Assembly: GCF_000332275.1 (NCBI RefSeq)
Contig: NZ_CM001776.1
Location: 4,710,008 to 4,774,007, forward strand
Source of the DNA: Synechococcus sp. PCC 7336
Lineage (GTDB): Bacteria > Cyanobacteriota > Cyanobacteriia > Thermostichales > PCC-7336
Reading direction: 5' to 3'
Length of the DNA stretch: 64,000 nucleotides
The position numbers and the translations under genes are program-made. Under the pieces are notes generated by a model. That model did not search any database and was not told the origin of the DNA. It was given only the letters and a program-made list of their open reading frames with translations. Shown here piece by piece: positions 24,837 through 32,101 of this stretch; the first letter of the stretch is position 1; each line of letters opens with the position of its first letter.

Positions 24837-27800
24837 ATGCCTTCCAATCAAACCTTTCTCTCTATAAACACAAGCGTCGATACCTCTGTGAGCAATGGAG
24901 GTATTTTCTTTCCAAGTGGCGACCCAATCGAATTCGAGCTGGAACCAGCATTAGACGGAAGATTAGTTTTTGATTTTGATGCTATTGAAGTCACTAACGT
25001 TGGAGGGCCTATTTCAATCAGTGCCGTCTCGCTTAACAGTCAGTTTTTTCCCGATAGAACAGGCTTAGTCATTCTTCGTGGCGGTACTGCAAACGACACT
25101 TTAACTGGCTCTTTAGAAGTTCCTACTCTATTAGTAGGAGGTCAAGGTGATGATGTATTGTCGAACGGCAATGGTGAGGTTTTTCTCAACGGCTCTGTAA
25201 TCATAACTGATGGCTCAGTTACTGATGGTATAGAGACTGATACTCTTTCCAATGTGACTGTGATTCTTGTTACGACATCTGACAGTGCAGATAATACTCA
25301 TAGTGCATCTGGCGTTACTGCAGAGCTTGAAACCTTAATTACAGACAATGGTGGTGGAAATGATGAATTTTTAGGATCGCCTAATAGTGACGCATTTTTT
25401 GCTGGCGATGGCAATGACACTCTAAAGGGGGAAGGTGGAAACGATAACTTGCAAGGCCAAGGCGGTGCAGACCTCCTTGTGGGTGGAGAAGGAAATGACT
25501 TCTTTCGAGGTGGAAGTGAAAATGACACACTGGACGGAGGAGATGGCAATGACTTTATCGTTGGGGAAGAAGGTGACGACAGCATTATTGGTGGTGATGG
25601 TGACGACGATATCTTTGGAGAAAGTGGCAGTGATAGAATTTTTGGAGGTCTAGGAAAAGACAGTATATCAGCTGGTGAAGGCGATAACTATGTTGATGTT
25701 GGTGAAGGGAATAATGATGACGATGTCTTTGCCCTTGATGGTAATGATACTGTTTTAGGCAATCACGGTAACAATCGAATTTTTGTTAACGGTGGTGATA
25801 ATCTAGTTGAAGGTCGTGATGGAAAGGATGATATTTTTGCTAGTGGTGTAGGCCAAAACACGCTGATTGGAGGCAATGGTAGTGACTTTATCGTTGCATT
25901 TGATGGTGACGATATGCTTTTTGGAGACAGTCAGTTTGGGGAAACTAGTGACGATGGTGACGATTCAATCAGAGCAAATGGTGGAAATGATACCATCAAA
26001 ACTGGAGGAGGAAATGATGATGTTCTTGCAGGTGATGGAGACGATCGTATCGATCTGGGAAGTGGAGACGATACTGTTACCTTAGATCGAGGTAATGACA
26101 CAGTATTTGGTGGCAGTGGAGACGATCTTCTTTTTGCTAGTCTTTCGTTTGAAGGGGATCGCGACAGATTCTTTGCAGGCGATGGCAACGATACAGTCTT
26201 TGCCGGTGTTGGATCTGAAATTATTCGAGGTAATGGAGGAGACGACTCACTAAGAGGAAGAGGAGGAGAAGATCGAATTTTTGGTGGTAGTGGAAACGAT
26301 ACGATTGAAGGATTCGATCGCGATCTCATTCTCGATGGCGGCAGGGGAAACGACGAAATTAGCACCTCAGGAGGTTCCGAAGAGATTCGAGGCGGATCTG
26401 GGAACGATACGCTCGTCGTTGACGAGGAATTTATTCGTTATGAATTGACCGATGATGTACTAGCATTGACGACTATATCGGGTGAAATTCTAACCAGTGA
26501 TTTGTCGGGAGTTGAAAATGCTCGTCTGACTCTCAGCCAATTTGCTGCAATCAACGGAACCTTCGATATTTCGCAATTTAGTGGCGAAGTCACGTTAATT
26601 GGTAGTTCTGGAGATGATGTCTTTACAGATGGGGAAGGTAGCGATGTACTCGATGGTGGAGGTGGCATCGATCTGCTTTACCACGAGTCAAATGAGAATC
26701 AGTATCTCCTTGATGGGGAATTGATTAGTGGGGATACAATCAACCAACTGATCGATATCGAACAGGTTCAGTTGTCGGGTGGCGCAAGAGGGAATCTTTT
26801 AGACGCTTCTGAATTTACTGTCTCAGGTGTAACCCTCAGTGGCGGAGGGGGAGCTGACACGCTAGTAGGAAGTAGTCAAGACGATCGCCTAGAAGGAGGC
26901 GAAGGTAGAGACTACCTAGAAGTTTCTGGCACTACAGATTTTGTCCTGACTGATGATGCTTTAGCGATAGGAGTTGTAGAGCCTATCGAGAACCTACTCG
27001 ATCTGAGAGAACTTCCTGAGGCAACTCCACTGGCAACGATCGCCGAACGGGACGAGCTGGAGAGTATCGAACGAATTCGGATTACTATAGATAGTGAAGC
27101 GGATAGCGACACAGGCGACGAGCCTGGTTCGATTGTTAATGCCTCTGCATTCACTACCGGCAACGTGACGATTGAGGGCGGTCTCGGTCGAGATTTACTC
27201 ATTGGTGGCCAGCGGGCTGATAACTTGAGCGGCGGTGCAAATAACGACACATTGAGCGGAGGATTGGGGGCTGACATAATCAATGGTGGCGAAGGTATAG
27301 ATCGCGTTATTGAGGAGGCCGACGTCAATTTCCATTTGTTTAGTGATGCAGTTGATGGCTTCTTGATAGGAGTTGGCCGCGACAGACTCATCGGAGTTGA
27401 AGAAGTCTATCTAACTGGTGGCGAAAGTAATAATCGCCTTTTTGCCAGAGCCTTTAGCGGCAGAGTTTCTTTAAATGGTCTCGAAGGAAATGACACTCTA
27501 AGCGGTACAGTTAACAACGATGAATTATTTGGCGGAGAGGGTGAAGATCTTTTATTCGGTAATGGTGGAAACGATACCATTGAGGGAGGGGATAATGACG
27601 ATATCATCCGGGGAGGTGGAGGTCTAGATACTATCTTTGGAGATGATGGAAATGACGTAATTGATGGCGGGGCTGACCTCGATATCATTTTTGGTGGCGA
27701 TGGAAACGACGAAATTTCTGGTGGTTCTCACGCAGATAGGATCTTTGGCGATCGCACTGGAGGCATGGGCTTAGGAGATGACGAATCTGAAGCTGGCGCT

Positions 27801-28883
27801 GGTGAAGACCTTCTAAGAGGTGAAAGTGGAGACGACTTTATCTTCGGTGGTCAATTAAATGATGAAATCATTGGGGGCCTTGGCGTAGATATTATCGATG
27901 GAGGTACTGGTAACGATCTATTATTTGTCGAATCTAGGCTTGGATTTAATGCAGAACTTCTCGACACTCAATTCACATTCTCACTTACCTTTGACCAGAT
28001 AGTTGGTGGTATTTTAACTACTTTCCGTAACACAGCATATGGAGGAGATGGTAGTGACACCATCGTCGGTGGAGGTGGCAATGATACTCTATTTGGCGAT
28101 CGCAATTATTTAGATGACCAAACCGAAGATACACTCGAAGAAGGATCTGGGCGAGATTTTCTTTTCGGCGGAGTTGGTAACGATAGTCTAATTGGTGGAA
28201 ATGATGCAGATTTTCTATATGGAGAAATAGGTAGAGATACCTTAATCGGAGGCTCAGGAAGAGACACTTTGATTGGTGGAAGTAATGACGACTTCCTTGT
28301 TGGAGGCTCCCATAGTGACACCCTTATTGGAGGGGGTGGGATGGATATCCTACAAGGTGATGATGGAAATGACTTATTAATCAATGGGAATTTCTTTGGA
28401 AACGATCCTTTAAACGATAGCAATATCATACATGGAGGCAAGGGCGAAGATACACTCCGAGCAATTGGTAGAAGTTTTATAATGGATCGTCCATTGGAGG
28501 CGTTTGTCGATATCCTTGTAGGAGGTGAGGATGGAGATACTTTTGAATTAATAGAGTCTTCTTCAGTTGAAGGTCGTTTATACGATCAATCAAGAACTGC
28601 AATCATACAAGATTTTAATCCTGCTGAGGGAGATAGAATTCAATTATCGGGCTCTAAAGGATCGTTTGCATTAGATCCATTCACGAATGGGGATGGAAGT
28701 CTATCAGGGGTTGATATTCTATACGAGACAAATTTGTTTGGATCTATCTCCCTGCCAGCAATATTTGAGATCGACAATGGTATTCCTACAGGCCATGTTT
28801 TAGTTGCTCGACTCTTTAATTTAGATGGAGTGCTTGATGATTTTTCACTACAGAGTAGTGCATTGACATTTGTCGGTGTGTGA
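24837..28883 (+). CDS. RTX / hemolysin-type calcium-binding repeat protein
   Basis: This 1348-residue acidic protein is built largely from GGxGxDxLxGGxGxD-type nonapeptide repeats (for example GGSENDTLDGGDGNDFI), which fold into calcium-loaded beta-rolls. Blocks occur at about residues 185-520, 580-620, 670-690, 780-815, 860-1030 and 1075-1210, separated by non-repeat spacers. There is no N-terminal signal peptide; the end (DDFSLQSSALTFVGV) is of the type seen in proteins exported by type I secretion. No protease, lipase or adhesin domain is recognised, so a surface-layer or extracellular matrix role is possible. No ABC/HlyD/TolC export genes are nearby. The DNA is markedly AT-rich and poor in HIP1. 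Confidence 0.93.
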   Translation: MPSNQTFLSINTSVDTSVSNGGIFFPSGDPIEFELEPALDGRLVFDFDAIEVTNVGGPISISAVSLNSQFFPDRTGLVILRGGTANDTLTGSLEVPTLLVGGQGDDVLSNGNGEVFLNGSVIITDGSVTDGIETDTLSNVTVILVTTSDSADNTHSASGVTAELETLITDNGGGNDEFLGSPNSDAFFAGDGNDTLKGEGGNDNLQGQGGADLLVGGEGNDFFRGGSENDTLDGGDGNDFIVGEEGDDSIIGGDGDDDIFGESGSDRIFGGLGKDSISAGEGDNYVDVGEGNNDDDVFALDGNDTVLGNHGNNRIFVNGGDNLVEGRDGKDDIFASGVGQNTLIGGNGSDFIVAFDGDDMLFGDSQFGETSDDGDDSIRANGGNDTIKTGGGNDDVLAGDGDDRIDLGSGDDTVTLDRGNDTVFGGSGDDLLFASLSFEGDRDRFFAGDGNDTVFAGVGSEIIRGNGGDDSLRGRGGEDRIFGGSGNDTIEGFDRDLILDGGRGNDEISTSGGSEEIRGGSGNDTLVVDEEFIRYELTDDVLALTTISGEILTSDLSGVENARLTLSQFAAINGTFDISQFSGEVTLIGSSGDDVFTDGEGSDVLDGGGGIDLLYHESNENQYLLDGELISGDTINQLIDIEQVQLSGGARGNLLDASEFTVSGVTLSGGGGADTLVGSSQDDRLEGGEGRDYLEVSGTTDFVLTDDALAIGVVEPIENLLDLRELPEATPLATIAERDELESIERIRITIDSEADSDTGDEPGSIVNASAFTTGNVTIEGGLGRDLLIGGQRADNLSGGANNDTLSGGLGADIINGGEGIDRVIEEADVNFHLFSDAVDGFLIGVGRDRLIGVEEVYLTGGESNNRLFARAFSGRVSLNGLEGNDTLSGTVNNDELFGGEGEDLLFGNGGNDTIEGGDNDDIIRGGGGLDTIFGDDGNDVIDGGADLDIIFGGDGNDEISGGSHADRIFGDRTGGMGLGDDESEAGAGEDLLRGESGDDFIFGGQLNDEIIGGLGVDIIDGGTGNDLLFVESRLGFNAELLDTQFTFSLTFDQIVGGILTTFRNTAYGGDGSDTIVGGGGNDTLFGDRNYLDDQTEDTLEEGSGRDFLFGGVGNDSLIGGNDADFLYGEIGRDTLIGGSGRDTLIGGSNDDFLVGGSHSDTLIGGGGMDILQGDDGNDLLINGNFFGNDPLNDSNIIHGGKGEDTLRAIGRSFIMDRPLEAFVDILVGGEDGDTFELIESSSVEGRLYDQSRTAIIQDFNPAEGDRIQLSGSKGSFALDPFTNGDGSLSGVDILYETNLFGSISLPAIFEIDNGIPTGHVLVARLFNLDGVLDDFSLQSSALTFVGV

Positions 28884-29723
28884 TTATAGTCCAGTAAAAA
28901 GAGGGGCTACTTCACGGTTGTATTTCGATAAATACTCTCGATAATTAGTCCCCCCCGTCCCTGTATCTACTCCCACTTTCGACAGTTGCTGTACGGCCAG
29001 TCCCAAATGTCCCTGGTGAAAGCGACGCTTTTGCTCATCGTAATCAGCCAATTGCTCTAACAAGGGCTTGGCAAATCCGTGACGTTTGAGAGCCTCAATT
29101 CGCTCCGTCCGAGTCTCTCCAGCAGCGCGATCGCATAATTGCTCGAAAAAATACACCAGATTGTAGTCGCGATAGCGCTCGAACCACTCCCCCACCCGAT
29201 CGCCATAGCGACGCTCGAACTCCAGCTCAGCCGGATGCAAATTCCCCGCGCGATCGCGAGTGCCGCCCCGCCAATAAGGCTCCCCCACCCCACTCATAAT
29301 TTCGAGGCGGCGAAATTGGACCGATTGAAAGCCGCTGGTGGGGCCAATGCTAGACCGAAATTCCACAAAAGCGCGCATCGTGCCCAGAGTAGGCATAGCC
29401 CGATTGGCAATGGCGTAGAGGTCGAGGACGCGACGAAAAAAATAGCAAGCTTCAGTCGTATCGCTGATAATTGGATCGCCCGAATCTTGCAGAGCAGCAG
29501 CGATCGCCTCTAAAGTCCGCTCCAAATCCAGAATCGCTTGGTGAAAAGCCAACTCGCAAATCTGATGAACCGCGATAAATAGATCTTCATCCCGCGATGC
29601 CGTCACCGGCTGCTTGCACTGCAGCAAGCGATCGAGACCGTGATAGCTCCAATAATGGTTTTGGCTGATATCCCGCTCGGGGTCGATGGGAGGTAGTGGC
29701 TGGAAACTCTGTGGAATTGGCAT
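28884..29723 (-). CDS. kynA: Tryptophan 2,3-dioxygenase
   Basis: This heme enzyme of about 279 residues opens the indole ring of L-Trp to N-formylkynurenine. Family marks are EDLFIAVHQICELAFHQAILDLE, RRVLDLYAI, FRSSIGPTSGFQSVQFRRLEIMSG (substrate-binding Arg and SGFQS) and KRRFHQGHLGLAVQQL, containing the likely proximal heme His. VDTGTGGTNYREYLSKY is the TDO glycine loop. ATG 29723 (MPIPQSFQP) is preferred; GTG 29744 would add seven residues. Its stop codon begins at the base after the RTX stop, leaving no terminator between convergent genes. No kynureninase or formamidase gene is visible in the window. Confidence 0.9.
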   Translation of the reverse strand: MPIPQSFQPLPPIDPERDISQNHYWSYHGLDRLLQCKQPVTASRDEDLFIAVHQICELAFHQAILDLERTLEAIAAALQDSGDPIISDTTEACYFFRRVLDLYAIANRAMPTLGTMRAFVEFRSSIGPTSGFQSVQFRRLEIMSGVGEPYWRGGTRDRAGNLHPAELEFERRYGDRVGEWFERYRDYNLVYFFEQLCDRAAGETRTERIEALKRHGFAKPLLEQLADYDEQKRRFHQGHLGLAVQQLSKVGVDTGTGGTNYREYLSKYNREVAPLFTGL

Positions 29724-29819
29724 ATGGAAAGCGAAGAAAGGCACGCTGACATTCTAGCGATCGCCCTCTCCACCCCGAACGATACAGCCAGGTCAAACCT
29801 AGAACATGTCAGTTCGACA

Positions 29820-29980
29820 AGTGCTTGCCCTTCATTCCCAAGCCCCCTCGCAAAGCGTGGCATCAGCCGTAACTTGAGGCTCAAAACCCAGCAAGCAGCA
29901 TTTGCGGCTGTTTCTCCCCTCTCCCTGGGGAGAGGGGCCGGGGGTGAGGGCAATGCAGAGCTCTCGAACTCAGGTTAGAC
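29820..29980. repeat. Dispersed repeat R2, copy
   Basis: GGCTGTTTCTCCCCTCTCCC and its palindromic partner GGGAGAGGGG lie before GCCGGGGGTGAGGGCAATGC and AGAGCTCTCGAACTCAGGT. The same unit recurs nearly base for base at 37713-37790, and inverted in the 17.7-18.0 kb cluster. No coding potential. Confidence 0.8.
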
Positions 29981-30053
29981 CCCTTCAATTTCCCGGCCGC
30001 CCCAGCCAAAACAGAGATATGATGGCGAGCAAATTGTTAGCGATACAAAACTG

Positions 30054-30278
30054 ATGGCTGCAGTCTTAGAATTCACCGTGCCGAAACTAGCTTGCGCGGT
30101 GTGCGTAGAAAACATCACTCAGGCGATCGCCGCTCTCGATGCCGGAGCGTCGGTAGACGCCGATCCGAAAACCAAGCAGGTCAAAATCGCCCTCTCGGCA
30201 GACTTTGCCGCCCCAGAGCAAGCAGAACTCTCAGTCCGTCAGACCCTCTCTGCCGCAGGCTATCCGCCTGCTGAATAG
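30054..30278 (+). CDS. Heavy-metal-associated (HMA) domain protein, copper-chaperone-like
   Basis: This single HMA domain of 74 residues begins LEFTVPKLACAVCVENITQAI. The metal-binding CxxC is Cys-Ala-Val-Cys, preceded by Leu-Ala rather than the canonical Gly-Met, and VDADPKTKQVKIAL and SAAGYPPAE complete the fold. Such proteins carry Cu(I) or similar soft metals to P-type ATPases; cyanobacterial Atx1 serves thylakoid copper supply. The altered residues before CxxC and the lack of a neighbouring P-type ATPase leave the metal uncertain. Confidence 0.85.
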   Translation: MAAVLEFTVPKLACAVCVENITQAIAALDAGASVDADPKTKQVKIALSADFAAPEQAELSVRQTLSAAGYPPAE

Positions 30279-30296
30279 CCCTTTAGCGCAGCTCCC

Positions 30297-30503
30297 CTAA
30301 TGGCGCTCGTCCTCGTCGTCGAATTGGCGCTCGGGATCGTACTCACGACCGATGTCTAACTGAGGTCGAACATCGAACATCTCTTGTGGAGAGAGCCTGA
30401 TTTCGTCCCAATCTCCAACGCTAGTCGGAGTACCGTACCAATGGCGAGGAGCATTGGCGGGGGTAGGGTGGTGGCGAGAAGGATGGTGAAGGGAAGTACT
30501 CAT
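30297..30503 (-). CDS. Small His/Asp-rich hypothetical protein
   Basis: This 68-residue protein from ATG 30503, with GGAGGCAAC just upstream, starts MSTSLHHPSRHHPTPANAPR. The middle part GDWDEIRLSPQEMFDVRPQLDIGREYD looks folded, and the tail is acidic (QFDDEDERH). It converges on the HMA gene with an 18-base gap. The His-rich start could bind metal, which would fit the neighbour, but this is speculation. Confidence 0.55.
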   Translation of the reverse strand: MSTSLHHPSRHHPTPANAPRHWYGTPTSVGDWDEIRLSPQEMFDVRPQLDIGREYDPERQFDDEDERH

Positions 30504-30813
30504 GTTGCCTCCTTTCAAATCATTGGCAGCGACTCAGAGGTGCAATGCGATCGCGTCAGGATATCCTGTTGAGTCCTGCGCATCTTTAGTATCTCCGATC
30601 CGAGCTCTCTTCGCGGGCTGTCGATCGTCAGAATGCAACTCAATGACGGGCATTCTCAGGCTGCCATTGCCTCAGGTTTATCTTCTCGCAGCTCTCCAAA
30701 GAATCTTTAAAGCTGCGGGATGGAGCAGCCTAGATTGGGCAAGGCGATCGCACAATAGAAATAGAGTGGGAGTGTCTGTCTGCAAGAGTTGTGTTGATTG
30801 GGAGCTTCAAGCC

Positions 30814-31341
30814 ATGTTTCAGCGATCGTTGACCCTCGGCATCGTGGCAGCCGTCCTGATGGTACTTCCCGTTCGCGCTAACGAAGCCTCTAGAGCACTG
30901 CTGGAGCAGGCGGTGGTGCGGCAAGATTGGGACTATGCCATCGGCATGGTCGATCGGATCGCCGAAGAGGAAGGACCGACGCTATCCCTATTGGAGTATC
31001 GCGTGCATTTGGAACTGCTGCGGGCTCATGCCGAGCTCGATCGGCGAGAAGAGGATTTAGATCGGCGGGAAGCACAATTGGCACAGCAAGAGCAGCAGTT
31101 ACAGACTCAGAACTCCACCGATTTGGCTCGTCTGGAGTTTCAAGCCTCCATTCAGGAACGGCGCGATCGCCTAGAGGAGAGACAGGAACGGCGCAATCGC
31201 CAGCGATTGCAGTTGGCTGAAGAAGATTTTTTGCGGGCACTGACACTGGAATCGCGCTCTAGGGCGGGTGCGTTCAGTCGGTCGGGCTTCCCCTTCAGAA
31301 GATGTTTTGGCCTGTCTTGTTCTCGGTTCCGCAGCTTTTGA
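30814..31341 (+). CDS. Secreted coiled-coil protein, hypothetical
   Basis: This 175-residue protein from ATG 30814 has a signal peptide (SLTLGIVAAVLMVLPVRANE). A helical segment, ASRALLEQAVVRQDWDYAIGMVDRI, precedes a long charged coiled coil at about residues 70-140 with repeated LDRREEDLDRREAQLAQQEQ-like heptads. The last 30 residues (SRSRAGAFSRSGFPFRRCFG) are unlike the rest and may reflect a frameshifted end. The open frame upstream to 30502 overlaps the promoter of the preceding divergent gene and is not used. Confidence 0.55.
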   Translation: MFQRSLTLGIVAAVLMVLPVRANEASRALLEQAVVRQDWDYAIGMVDRIAEEEGPTLSLLEYRVHLELLRAHAELDRREEDLDRREAQLAQQEQQLQTQNSTDLARLEFQASIQERRDRLEERQERRNRQRLQLAEEDFLRALTLESRSRAGAFSRSGFPFRRCFGLSCSRFRSF

Positions 31342-31378
31342 CGAGGTGTTGTGGTGTCGTAGAGGTTCGACGCAATTG

Positions 31379-32014
31379 CTACGAGCGCCAGCCCAGGCGA
31401 ACGGCAGACAAACCGAGCAAAAGGGCGATCGCCACCAGACTGAGGGTGTCGGTGAAGGTTTGAACCAAAAACACAACTGACATACCCAGCAAAATACTGC
31501 CCCCCAATAGCAAGACTTTTTGAGCGAAGAGGCGACCGCTGCGATCGAGTTCCCGTTTGAGGGGCGTGAAGCCGAAGGCTAGTCCCAGGGCAAGGATCGA
31601 GGGAATTAGATTGATGGGAGTTGGGTCGAAGACATAGAGGCCGACGGCCAAAATGCCAAGGGCAATGAGGATAATGCGAAAGGTGATAAAGTCTTGCCGC
31701 AGCAGCTCGCGACGGTTGGAGAACTCATCATCGTCAATGCCTTCGTAAGAAAACGATGCGAGCCAGTTGGGCTCCCCATCGCGATCGCGCAGGGGTTGGG
31801 CATAGAGATTGACTTTGCGAATATCGGGGGCAAAGGCTGCATCTAGAGCGGCATGCACGATTTCGGCGAGCTGTTGGCTGTTGAGGGTTTCCCCGGGGAT
31901 GTGCCGCACGAGCACTTCTAAGATAGGGCCTTTTTGCTGCACGCGTGCGAGACAGTGCAGCGCATCGAGCTGCTGGTTGAGGATGTGTTCTAACTGTCGC
32001 AGGTGGCGCTTCAT
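31379..32014 (-). CDS. Conserved membrane protein, hypothetical
   Basis: This 211-residue protein has a soluble N-terminal half (QLEHILNQQLDALHCLARVQ...IRKVNLYAQPLRDRDGEPNW). It then has four hydrophobic segments: FRIILIALGILAVGLYVF, LIPSILALGLAFGF, LLLGGSILLGMSVVFLV and LSLVAIALLLGLSAV. I do not recognise a named family; similar proteins occur in cyanobacteria. It lies 87 bases downstream of the histidine kinase gene in reading direction and may be cotranscribed with it. Confidence 0.6.
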   Translation of the reverse strand: MKRHLRQLEHILNQQLDALHCLARVQQKGPILEVLVRHIPGETLNSQQLAEIVHAALDAAFAPDIRKVNLYAQPLRDRDGEPNWLASFSYEGIDDDEFSNRRELLRQDFITFRIILIALGILAVGLYVFDPTPINLIPSILALGLAFGFTPLKRELDRSGRLFAQKVLLLGGSILLGMSVVFLVQTFTDTLSLVAIALLLGLSAVRLGWRS

Positions 32015-32101
32015 CAGCCTCAGTTGCCCAGTTGAGCTAAGCTTGCCTCAGTCTAGCGAATCCCCTGCAGCAGGAACCACTCCGCTGCGTCGGCTCGCCA
32101 G

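Noticed and set aside
25298-28441. Several minus-strand Pro/Ser-rich open frames across the RTX gene
   Set aside because: They are antisense shadows of Gly/Asp-rich repeats; the SPP-type composition is what that repeat gives in reverse.
24837-28883. Repeated units that could be mistaken for a CRISPR array
   Set aside because: Units are imperfect 27-base coding repeats in one long frame with no regular unique spacers; no cas genes are nearby.
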